26,062 nt of DNA from Opitutia bacterium UBA953 (lineage in GTDB: Bacteria; Verrucomicrobiota; Verrucomicrobiia; Opitutales; UBA953): positions 5,916 to 31,977 of the forward strand of contig DBCR01000024.1 in assembly GCA_002293125.1 (NCBI GenBank). Reading direction: 5' to 3'. The position numbers were made by a program, and so were the translations under genes. The notes below the pieces were generated by a model. That model was not told the origin of the DNA. It saw only the letters and a program-made list of their open reading frames with translations, and made no database searches. This document shows positions 1 to 7,440 of the stretch, in pieces (position 1 is the stretch's first letter; each line of letters begins with the position of its first letter).

Positions 1-183
1 GTCAAGGTGGGCGAGTACGCCCCCACGCGCATCAAGCTCGCGGTGGCGGGCCATGGCGCCGCCAAGAAAGAACAGGTCGGCCGGATGATTCGGACGGTGC
101 TACGCCTCGGTGAAGAGCTAGCGCTCGATGAATCCGACGCGGCCGCGGCGGCGCTCTGCCACGCCTTCACCGCGCGCGGCTGA
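1..183 (+). CDS. ruvC: Crossover junction endodeoxyribonuclease RuvC (C-terminal part)
   Basis: This is the last 60 codons of a gene that begins before the window. RuvC is the dimeric nuclease that resolves Holliday junctions with RuvAB. The visible tail carries the family's Y-x-P-x-x-(I/V)-K-x-A-V-x-G motif near the start, followed by K-K-E-Q-V-x-R-M. The segment L-D-E-S-D-A then supplies two aspartates three residues apart (visible residues 43 and 46), matching the last two active-site carboxylates of RuvC, and A-L-C-H-A-F follows. The first two catalytic acids lie outside the window. The TGA stop directly abuts the stop of the convergent gene, forming TGATCA with no spacer. Confidence 0.9.
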   Translation, partial: VKVGEYAPTRIKLAVAGHGAAKKEQVGRMIRTVLRLGEELALDESDAAAAALCHAFTARG

Positions 184-2742
184 TCAAAGCTCCTCGCTGA
201 CGGCAAACTCGTCGTGACGACTCCGGGCCTGGCTCCAGCGGGCCATGAGCTCGTCGAGCGGCACGGGGCGCACCTTCTGCGCAAGATTGTAGGCGCCGGC
301 CTCGAGGCAGGCCCTGAGCTGGCCCCAGACCGCTGCGTATGAGCGCGAGAAGCGGAGCGACTCGTCGCGCAGGAGGCTGGAGACGTGGCAGCAGCCGCCG
401 ACTTCCGTGACGGTGAAGCGGCCGGCCTTGAGATCTTCCAAGGAGTCCGCGCGCAGGTCGAACCGGGCGAAGTGGAGGCCCGGGAAACGCTTGGCGAACT
501 GGGTCACGGCGGTGTCGAGTTCCACGGTGATAAGATCATGGCGGTGGAGGCAGCGGGCGCCATGGCCGTAGCTACCGGTGAGATTGAGCGTCACCTTTTG
601 GCCGGCGGGGATGACGCGGTTGAGGTCGCGCGCATGGCAACGGAGAAAGAGGTTGGCGCGGGAGACTGCGACCTCGTCGAGCCAGATGAGTTCTTCGAGC
701 GTCTGCTCGCCGTCGCCGCGCACGGTGACGTCGCGCTTCTGGACGATGGCCATGATGCTCCCGTCGTCCTTGCCCGGATTACGGCGCCAGACGACCTCGA
801 ACTCGAAACCGGAGATGAACTTCTGCAGGAGGAAGTCCTCCGCGGTCCCGCGGACAAGCCGCTCGAGCTGCTCCTGCGTATGGACGAAACGTAGGCCGGC
901 GCCGTCCTCGGCGACCTCCGGCTTGAAGACGACCGGGAAGCCATGACAGGCCGCAAAGGCGGCGGCATCCTTCACACGCTCGTCGCTGGGGTCCTCGAGG
1001 GAAAGGGCGAGCGTCGGGCAGCAGCGTGAGTCGCGCTGGAACGGACGCAGCAGAAGGGACTTCGCGTCGCCGATGAAGCCGCCGACGCGGCCGAGCGCCG
1101 GATTCGCGGAGGCGAAGGCGGTGAGGCGGCGATGGCGCAGGCTCAGGAGCACGATGCCCAGACGCACCGGCAGGTAAAGGAGCCAGCCTGGCCAGAGCGA
1201 CGGCTGCATCAGGCCACGGACCTTCATGACGATCTCCCGGCGACCGCGCCAGGTCATCGCCGGCACGACCCAGTGCGTGAAGAACCAGATGAAAGCGAAG
1301 AGCCCCAGCACGATCCACATGGCGTACTGCTTGTAGCGCGGGAACTGCTCCATGAAGGGCGGTCCCAGCGTGCTGCCGAGGAGCATGAGCACCGGCGTCC
1401 AGACGAGCGCCGCGGTGAAGAGCAGCATCGAAAGGCGCGGCAGGCCGAGACGCAGGATGCCGGCGGTCACGAAGGTGGGCACGCGGCTGGCGGGGATGAA
1501 GCGGGAGCTGACGATCACGAGCATGCCACGCGGCGAGCCGAACCAGCCGGCCATGCGGTCGATCTCGTGCTCCTTTACGATCCACTTGAGCGGAGCGCGA
1601 CGCAGCGCGTCGCGACCCAGCCAGCGGCCGAGCGCGTAAAGGACCATGTCGCCGATGAAGATGCCCACCGTGCAGGCCAGCGCGGCCCACCAGAAGCCGA
1701 TGATGCCTTCGGCCGCGAGGAGGCCCGCGGCCAGGCAGGTCGGATCCTCCGCCACGAAGGTGCAGAGGATGATAATGAGGATGAGGATCCAGAAGCGCGC
1801 CCCATCGGAGACCACGAGGTCCGGGTAAGGCTCGGCCGCCGGCACGGGCGCCGGGCGCTTCGCCGCCTGACCCGACTCGACGGACGCAATGAAGCGGATG
1901 ACCTCATGGGAGTCTTCGACGCCGTGGCCGCCCTCGACCTCGATGAGCCGGGCCTGCGGCATGAGCTTGGACGAATAACGGGCGGCGTCGACCGGCGTGA
2001 CCCAGTCGCTCTTGCCATGGACGAGCAGCGCCGGTCCGTTCCAGGCACGCAGCATCGACTTGGCGTCGGACAGGTCACTGTCGAAGAAGACGCCGGAGTA
2101 ACCGCGGTTATAAGGCAGGCGGTCGGCCAGCCCGAAATGGGGCGTGGCGACGTCGAACAGGAAGAACGGGATGTGATGGAAGAAGTAGACGAACTTGTTG
2201 GCGACGGCGTTGCCGAGGAGCGTGTATTCCTGGGCGCCAGGCGCGGAGATCAGCGTCAGCGAGGCCACTCGGTCCGGATACTTCGTCGCGACCGCGAGGG
2301 CGACCATCCCGCCCATGCCTTCGCCGACCAGATGGAAGCGACCCTTGCCGAGTCGCGGCTCCAGCGAACGCAGCATGTCGTCGGCGATGCTCTCGTCGCT
2401 CATCGACGCGCGCGAACGATGGTAGGCGGTCGGCCAGCGGATAGCGTAGACCGGGCCCACGTCGTCGGCGACCTTCGGTATCTTGACGAGGTCGACGGCG
2501 GCCTGATTTAAGTCGGCGCCACCGTCCGGGAGACGGGGGATGACGATGACCGGCAAGGCGGCTCGGCCCTGCGGACTGCCGAGCGGCGTGAATTCCACCC
2601 GCTGAGCCAGCTCGGGCTTGGGTAGCCGGTCAGCGGAAGTGACCCAACGGGAGACCAGGACCAGCAGGATGTAGGCAGCCAGCACGATCCACTTCACCGG
2701 GACGCGCCCGAGGTTGCGCTTGCGATCGGCGAGGGTGGACAT
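184..2742 (-). CDS. Membrane fusion protein: alpha/beta-hydrolase domain + DedA/VTT domain + ATP-grasp-like domain
   Basis: An 852-residue protein with three parts. (1) A membrane anchor (about residues 16-33) and an alpha/beta-hydrolase-like domain (about 60-290). The nucleophile elbow reads G-E-G-M-G-G, with Gly142 where Ser is expected. The later Asp (HGKSD, about 246) and His (EGGH, about 273) are present. (2) A DedA/VTT membrane domain (about 315-505) with the family's G-D-x-x-x-Y-x-x-G-R and S-R-F-I-P-x-x-R motifs. DedA proteins are linked to lipid-carrier scrambling and membrane homeostasis. (3) A soluble ATP-grasp-like domain (about 570-800) with F-K-P, an acidic hinge, F-D-L-R-A-D and T-E-V-G-G. 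The substrate is unknown. The frame stays open to 2907, but I chose the ATG at 2742: it has GAGG five bases upstream and avoids overlapping divergent apaG. Domain 2 is the surest call, domain 3 the least. Confidence 0.75.
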   Translation of the reverse strand: MSTLADRKRNLGRVPVKWIVLAAYILLVLVSRWVTSADRLPKPELAQRVEFTPLGSPQGRAALPVIVIPRLPDGGADLNQAAVDLVKIPKVADDVGPVYAIRWPTAYHRSRASMSDESIADDMLRSLEPRLGKGRFHLVGEGMGGMVALAVATKYPDRVASLTLISAPGAQEYTLLGNAVANKFVYFFHHIPFFLFDVATPHFGLADRLPYNRGYSGVFFDSDLSDAKSMLRAWNGPALLVHGKSDWVTPVDAARYSSKLMPQARLIEVEGGHGVEDSHEVIRFIASVESGQAAKRPAPVPAAEPYPDLVVSDGARFWILILIIILCTFVAEDPTCLAAGLLAAEGIIGFWWAALACTVGIFIGDMVLYALGRWLGRDALRRAPLKWIVKEHEIDRMAGWFGSPRGMLVIVSSRFIPASRVPTFVTAGILRLGLPRLSMLLFTAALVWTPVLMLLGSTLGPPFMEQFPRYKQYAMWIVLGLFAFIWFFTHWVVPAMTWRGRREIVMKVRGLMQPSLWPGWLLYLPVRLGIVLLSLRHRRLTAFASANPALGRVGGFIGDAKSLLLRPFQRDSRCCPTLALSLEDPSDERVKDAAAFAACHGFPVVFKPEVAEDGAGLRFVHTQEQLERLVRGTAEDFLLQKFISGFEFEVVWRRNPGKDDGSIMAIVQKRDVTVRGDGEQTLEELIWLDEVAVSRANLFLRCHARDLNRVIPAGQKVTLNLTGSYGHGARCLHRHDLITVELDTAVTQFAKRFPGLHFARFDLRADSLEDLKAGRFTVTEVGGCCHVSSLLRDESLRFSRSYAAVWGQLRACLEAGAYNLAQKVRPVPLDELMARWSQARSRHDEFAVSEEL

Positions 2743-2815
2743 CCGAACCTCATCAAAGGTCGTCAGCCCCTCGGGGCAAGACGGGAAGGGTAAATACCGC
2801 TCGATTCGCCGATTT

Positions 2816-3247
2816 ATGGCTTCCGTAACGGGGCCAACCCCTCTTGTCTTGGCCAACGTGCAACCCACCGGAAAGGAACTCCCAGGCCTCAGGGTCACCG
2901 TCGACAAGGTGGTGCACCATAGGGATGTGAACTTCCCCCCCGAAACCCCGCACGCGTTCGTCTACTTCCTGACCATCAGCAACCTTTCTCAGGAGACGGT
3001 GAAGCTGCTGGGCCGGAAATGGATCATTCGTGCTCCAGACGGAACCATCGAGATCGTCGAGGGCGACGGCATCGTCGGCGAGACCCCCACCCTCCCCCCG
3101 GGCGAGAAGTTCTCTTACAATAGCTATCACCTCGCCGGCGGCCCGCTGACGGCCGAGGGCTCCTTCCATGGCACCACCCAATCCGGCGAACGCATCTACA
3201 CGCGCATCCCGGTCTTCGCCCTGACCCCTCCTTCCGACCCTTCCTGA
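2816..3247 (+). CDS. apaG: ApaG family protein (DUF525)
   Basis: A 143-residue single-domain beta-sandwich protein. ApaG-domain proteins bind small ligands or protein partners; the bacterial role is unclear, though it is often linked with RNA or nucleotide metabolism. Family hallmarks visible here are the H-x-F-x-Y-F-L-T-I-S-N strand, L-L-G-R-K-W-I-I near residue 65, G-x-G-I-V-G-E-x-P-x-L-P-P-G-E about 20 residues later, and a closing I-P-x-F-A-L. I chose the ATG at 2816 because the frame upstream of it runs into the divergent gene's start. No convincing Shine-Dalgarno sequence precedes it. The stop overlaps the next start (TGATG at 3245-3249), so translation of the following RNase-like gene is probably coupled. 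Confidence 0.85.
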   Translation: MASVTGPTPLVLANVQPTGKELPGLRVTVDKVVHHRDVNFPPETPHAFVYFLTISNLSQETVKLLGRKWIIRAPDGTIEIVEGDGIVGETPTLPPGEKFSYNSYHLAGGPLTAEGSFHGTTQSGERIYTRIPVFALTPPSDPS

Positions 3248-4605
3248 TGCGACTTACCGACCTAAACTCTGGCCGTGAGATCGGCGCCAACTGCATGCTC
3301 GCCGAATTCGGCGGACTGCGGCTGGTGATCGATTGCGGCCTCCATCCCAAACTCGATGGCCGCAAGGCCTTGCCGCAGATCGATAAGATCCAAGGTAACG
3401 TCGATGGCGTGATCCTGACCCACTGCCACCTCGACCACCTGGGCTCGTTGCCGCTGCTCCTGAAGCAGCACCCGACGTCGCGCGTCTACGCCTCCGCCGC
3501 CACCACGCTCTTCGTCCGGCGACTCCTGAGCAACTCCATCCAGGTCATGAAGCGCCAGCGCGAAGAGACCGGCAATCAGGACTACCCTCTCTACGTCGAG
3601 ACCGATGTCGAACGCGTCGAACACGCCCTCGCCGCGGTACCCATCGCCAACCCGCGTATGATCGGCCGCGGCGGCGAAGAAGTCGCCCTCACCTTCCACC
3701 TCGCGGGCCACGTCGCCGGCGCCGTGGGCTGCCTCATCGAACACCGTAAGAAGAAGCATTTCTTCACGGGGGACGTCCATTTCAAGGCCCAACGCACCGT
3801 GGCGGCAGCCAACTTCCCACGCACACCGGTCGACACGCTCGTCATGGAGTGCACGCGCGGCGCCACGGCGACCGTCCCGGGCTTCGACCGCGGCAAGGAA
3901 GAGCAGCGCCTGATCAAGGCCGTCAACGCCATCTGCGACGAAGGCGGCTCGGTCCTCCTGCCTGCCTTCGCCTTCGGTCGCATGCAGGAGATTCTGATGC
4001 TCCTCCAGGAAGCCGCCGACGCGGGCAATCTCGCCGACGTACCGATCTTCTGCTCGGGACTCGGCATGGATCTCTGCGACTATCTCGATGCCGCCAGCAA
4101 GAAGACCAAGCAGGTGAAGTTCAGCCGCCAAGTCCTCCGAGACCTTGGTATCTTGCCGCTCTCGCGTAAATACACCCAGCCCGGCAAGAACATGCCTGAA
4201 CGCGGCATCTACCTCCTCTCGAGCGGCATGCTCGTCGAGAAGACGCCCGCCTGGCGTGTCGCCGCCAACATGCTCGACCACGAGGAGAACGCGGTGTTCT
4301 TCGTTGGCTACTGCGATCCGGAGACCCCGGGTGGCGAACTCATCGGCATGAATCCGGGCGGTGAGTTCAAATTCAAGTCGCTCGACCATACCTCGACGCT
4401 GCGCGCCAAGGTCGAACGCTTCCACCTCAGCGGCCACGCCGACCGCGAAGAGCTCCTCGATTTCGCCAAGGCCCTCGCGCCGAAGGACATCGTCCTGACG
4501 CACGGCGACCCGCCCGCCCGCGCATGGATGAAGGAAACCTTCGCCGCCGCGATGCCCGGCACCCGCGTGCACGACCCCGCACCGGGCGTCCCCCTCGAGC
4601 TGTGA
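3247..4605 (+). CDS. Metallo-beta-lactamase/beta-CASP RNA-processing nuclease (YSH1/CPSF-like)
   Basis: A 452-residue protein with the full set of MBL and beta-CASP motifs. The zinc site H-C-H-L-D-H is at residues 59-64, His155 (L-A-G-H-V-A-G) is motif 3 and Asp176 (F-T-G-D-V-H) is motif 4. Glu201 (M-E-C-T-R-G) sits in the position of the beta-CASP acidic motif. S-G-H-A-D-R near 395-400 and T-H-G at 418-420 form the C-terminal metal-dependent part. This architecture matches the bacterial and archaeal relatives of eukaryotic cleavage factor CPSF73, which cut or trim RNA, so a cytoplasmic ribonuclease is the best guess. RNA specificity cannot be read from the sequence. Its start overlaps the apaG stop and its stop overlaps a GTG start of the amidase, giving a tightly coupled three-gene operon. 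Confidence 0.85.
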   Translation: MRLTDLNSGREIGANCMLAEFGGLRLVIDCGLHPKLDGRKALPQIDKIQGNVDGVILTHCHLDHLGSLPLLLKQHPTSRVYASAATTLFVRRLLSNSIQVMKRQREETGNQDYPLYVETDVERVEHALAAVPIANPRMIGRGGEEVALTFHLAGHVAGAVGCLIEHRKKKHFFTGDVHFKAQRTVAAANFPRTPVDTLVMECTRGATATVPGFDRGKEEQRLIKAVNAICDEGGSVLLPAFAFGRMQEILMLLQEAADAGNLADVPIFCSGLGMDLCDYLDAASKKTKQVKFSRQVLRDLGILPLSRKYTQPGKNMPERGIYLLSSGMLVEKTPAWRVAANMLDHEENAVFFVGYCDPETPGGELIGMNPGGEFKFKSLDHTSTLRAKVERFHLSGHADREELLDFAKALAPKDIVLTHGDPPARAWMKETFAAAMPGTRVHDPAPGVPLEL

Positions 4606-5879
4606 GCCTGCTGCCGCAGTCCGTCGAAGATTGGCGTGAGTTCACCCTCACGCGCGGTCCTCGTATGGCGGCGGAAGCTTTCCTGATCAAACTGGGCGCG
4701 CTGGGCGCCGAGGAACAACGCGCCTCGCTCTGCGGCCTGCCCGACGTCGCCACGTTGACCCGCCGCTTCGAAGCGGCTTGGCCTCTGCGCGAAGCCGCCC
4801 TGGGCGGCGTGCCCTTCCTCACGAAGGACCTCTACTTTCGAAAAGGCGAACCGACCTACGCGGGCTCGACGTTTCTGCCCGAGGAGATCGGCCCAGCCAG
4901 CACGACTTCCACCCTGCCGGCCGCCTTCGAAGCCGATGCCGGGGCGATCGAGTGCGGACGAACGCAACTGAACGAGTTCGCCTTCGGTCTCACCGGAGAG
5001 AACCCGCACTTCGGTGACTGCCCTCACCCCGAACACCCGGAGCTACTCTCTGGCGGTTCGAGCTCCGGCTCGGCGTTCGCCGTCGCCCGGGGTCTGGTCC
5101 CTTTCGCCCTGGCGACCGATTCCGCCGGCTCCATCCGCGTGCCCTGCGGTTACTGTGGAGTCTGGGGACTGCGTCTCTCGCCTGATATCGCACCTATCGG
5201 CGACATCTTCCCGCTCTCGCCGGGCTACGACACCCAAGGATGGATCGCGCGCACCGCCAAGGATCTCCGCCAGGTGTCGGCCGCCGTGCTAGGCGAAGCC
5301 CCGCCCGCCGGCGCGGGCCTCTGGGCCGGCGACCTAGGCCTGGATATCCCGCAGGACGATCTCGCGGCCATGCGCGCGGTCGCCCGGCAGGCCGGAGCGC
5401 AGGAAGACGCCGCCGCCGCGATGCTCCTGCGGCTCGCCTTCAAGGAAGCGGCGGACGCGTATCCGACACTCGGTGGCCATGCCGCCGCGCGCGTGCACGC
5501 CGCTTGGCTCGAACGCCGGCGCCCAGATTACGACCCTGTCGTGTGGGAACGTCTCGATATCGGCCGCGGGCGCACCCATGAGGAGATCCGGGCCGCCGAA
5601 GCCGTGCGCACCCGCGTGATTGATGCCTTCCGCATCGTCTTCCGTCGCCATCACTTCATCGCCCTGCCCGCGACATCGGGATGCGCCGTTCGCAAGGCCG
5701 ACTCCAACGCGACGCATCGCCGCCGACTGCTCGCGCTCAATGCGCCCGCTTCGCTTGCCGGGCTACCCCTCGTCGTCGCGCCCGCGCGCCTCCCGAACGG
5801 CCTCACGGCCGGCGTGCAGTTCGTCTTTCCCGACATGGCCAACTTCGGCTGGGACTCCGTCCTCGGCCGTTTCGGCTGA
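4602..5879 (+). CDS. Amidase signature family hydrolase (GatA-like)
   Basis: A 425-residue amidase-signature enzyme. The catalytic Ser-cisSer-Lys set is visible: Lys75 in G-V-P-F-L-T-K-D, the cis-serine in the G-G-S-S-S-G-S loop (about 151-157) and the nucleophile Ser177 in T-D-S-A-G-S-I-R. The usual form of the last motif is T-D-T-G-G-S-I-R, so Ser-Ala replaces Thr-Gly. Members hydrolyse amides, ureas or Gln in the GatCAB transamidosome; the substrate here is not predictable. No gatB or gatC is adjacent, which argues against a dedicated GatA. I chose the GTG at 4602 because it forms a GTGA overlap with the upstream stop. An in-frame ATG at 4524 lies deep inside the previous gene. The stop abuts the rpoN stop (TGATCA). 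Confidence 0.8.
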   Translation: MSLLPQSVEDWREFTLTRGPRMAAEAFLIKLGALGAEEQRASLCGLPDVATLTRRFEAAWPLREAALGGVPFLTKDLYFRKGEPTYAGSTFLPEEIGPASTTSTLPAAFEADAGAIECGRTQLNEFAFGLTGENPHFGDCPHPEHPELLSGGSSSGSAFAVARGLVPFALATDSAGSIRVPCGYCGVWGLRLSPDIAPIGDIFPLSPGYDTQGWIARTAKDLRQVSAAVLGEAPPAGAGLWAGDLGLDIPQDDLAAMRAVARQAGAQEDAAAAMLLRLAFKEAADAYPTLGGHAAARVHAAWLERRRPDYDPVVWERLDIGRGRTHEEIRAAEAVRTRVIDAFRIVFRRHHFIALPATSGCAVRKADSNATHRRRLLALNAPASLAGLPLVVAPARLPNGLTAGVQFVFPDMANFGWDSVLGRFG

Positions 5880-7328
5880 TCAGAGGCGCTTGCGGCGCAT
5901 GTGCGCCGAAGGCTGGCCCAACGCTTCGCGATACTTCGCCACGGTGCGGCGGGCGATCTGCACGCCGCGCTTACGTAACTCCGCCGTGATGGCCTCGTCG
6001 GCCAGCGGCTCGGCGGGGTTCTCGCGAGCCAGGATGTCGGCGATGAGTTCCTGGACGCCTTCCTGCGCGACGGTACCGCCATCGGACGTCGCGACCCCGG
6101 AAGTGAAGAACCAACGGAACTCGCGCAAACCATGCGGCGTCAGCATCCACTTGCTAGCAGCGGCGCGACCGACGGTGGTCTCATGGACGCCCATCTCCTT
6201 CGCGACGTCGGTCATGGTCAGCGGACGGAGCTTGGCGGGGCCATGCTCGAAGAAATCGACCTGACGCTCGACGATGATGTGGGCGAGCTTCTCGATGGTA
6301 CGCTGGCGCTCTTCAATCGCGCCGATGAGGAACTTGCCCTGGCGCATGCGCTCGAGGATGTAAGCCCGTTCCTTGTCGCCGAGGGCCTGGCCGGCGAGCA
6401 TGTCCTTGTAGGCGGGCACCAGGCGGAGCTTGGGGACATGGCGGTCGTCCATGATGACCTTCCACTTGCCGTCATCGCCCAGTTCGACGCAGGCGTCGGG
6501 CGTGACCACCCGGTTATCGTCGCGGGAGAATCGACGGGCGGGCACCGTCTCGAGCTTGGCGAGTTCGGCGAGGGCCTCGCGGATATCGTCGAGTTCGACG
6601 TCGAGCACCCGGGCGCATTCATCGAGCCTTCGACCCATCATCGGCTCCCAGCAATCGGTGATGAGACGCGCGGCGGTGGAAAGCCTGCGGCCGCGCTGAC
6701 GCAGCTGGGCGAGGAAACACTCCCGCAGATCGCGGGCGCCGATGCCCGGCGGATCAAAAGCCATCAGCAAGGTATGGGCCGTCGTGACGGCCTCGTAAGG
6801 CTGGCCGGAACGCAGGGCGACGGTCGAAAGGTCTTCCTCGACGAAGCCACGCTCATCGAGCGAGGCGATCAGGAGCTTGAGCGCCTCCTGCACGGCCGGA
6901 TCATCGGAGGCCGTGCGGGCCTGATCGGCGAGGTGTTCGGAAAGCGAAGCCTCGCCGGTGGCGGACTCCAGCATATGCCGGCGACGTTCCTCGTCTTCCT
7001 GGGTATACCCCTGCGAGCGGATCTCCTCGTAGTAGCTTTCATCCCAATCCTCCTTCATGCGCTTCAACGCATCAAAATCGTCGTCGCCCAAGGAGAGTTC
7101 GCGCGGGCCCTCCTCTTCCGCCTCTTCGGAGGGCACCGGCGCGTCCGGACTCTCGCTGCCGACCGGCTCAACTTCCTCCAATAAAGGGTTGGCGGCCATC
7201 TCTTCCGAGATCTCACGCAGGAGCTCGGCCGCGGGCACCTGGAGGATGCGGAGCGACTGGCGAAGTTGCGGCGTCAGGACGAGGCCCTGAAACTGCTTTT
7301 GCGATTGATTGATGCCTGGATTAGCCAT
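5880..7328 (-). CDS. rpoN: RNA polymerase sigma-54 factor
   Basis: A 482-residue sigma-54. Region I is glutamine- and leucine-rich (Q-x-L-x-L-T-P-Q-L-R-Q-S-L-R-I-L-Q, about residues 15-30). An acidic region II follows (about 50-110), then a core-binding domain. A helix-turn-helix lies near 371-392 (T-D-V-A-K-E-M-G-V-H-E-T-T-V), and the RpoN box A-R-R-T-V-A-K-Y-R-E is at 459-468, close to the C-terminus. The RpoN box reads the -24 promoter element. Sigma-54 needs AAA+ activators, none of which is in this window. I chose the ATG at 7328 because region I normally begins within a few residues of the start; an ATG at 7388 would add 20 residues. The gene converges on the amidase with no spacer and no visible terminator. 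Confidence 0.95.
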   Translation of the reverse strand: MANPGINQSQKQFQGLVLTPQLRQSLRILQVPAAELLREISEEMAANPLLEEVEPVGSESPDAPVPSEEAEEEGPRELSLGDDDFDALKRMKEDWDESYYEEIRSQGYTQEDEERRRHMLESATGEASLSEHLADQARTASDDPAVQEALKLLIASLDERGFVEEDLSTVALRSGQPYEAVTTAHTLLMAFDPPGIGARDLRECFLAQLRQRGRRLSTAARLITDCWEPMMGRRLDECARVLDVELDDIREALAELAKLETVPARRFSRDDNRVVTPDACVELGDDGKWKVIMDDRHVPKLRLVPAYKDMLAGQALGDKERAYILERMRQGKFLIGAIEERQRTIEKLAHIIVERQVDFFEHGPAKLRPLTMTDVAKEMGVHETTVGRAAASKWMLTPHGLREFRWFFTSGVATSDGGTVAQEGVQELIADILARENPAEPLADEAITAELRKRGVQIARRTVAKYREALGQPSAHMRRKRL

Positions 7329-7440
7329 CGAACGAATCCCAGCAAAGCGGATTCCGGGACGATTTGCAAAAGGTATCGCTGAGCCCATTCGTCTTGCCTA
7401 ACCACCGGTGGCAAACAGGCTCAAAGATACCCGAAGAGGG

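Noticed and set aside
1132..2511. 459-codon open frame on the plus strand opposite the DedA fusion
   Set aside because: Its translation is rich in Arg, Glu, His and Asp with no recognisable motif, and the minus-strand frame carries clear membrane and enzyme motifs. It is a GC-bias shadow.
3262..4572. 436-codon minus-strand frame opposite the beta-CASP nuclease
   Set aside because: Low-complexity Glu/Val/Gly-rich translation with no family motif; the plus-strand gene has a complete catalytic set.
4524..4601. Longer amidase starting at the ATG at 4524
   Set aside because: The extra 26 residues are Arg/Pro-rich and lie inside the preceding gene, while a GTG at 4602 gives a typical GTGA overlap.
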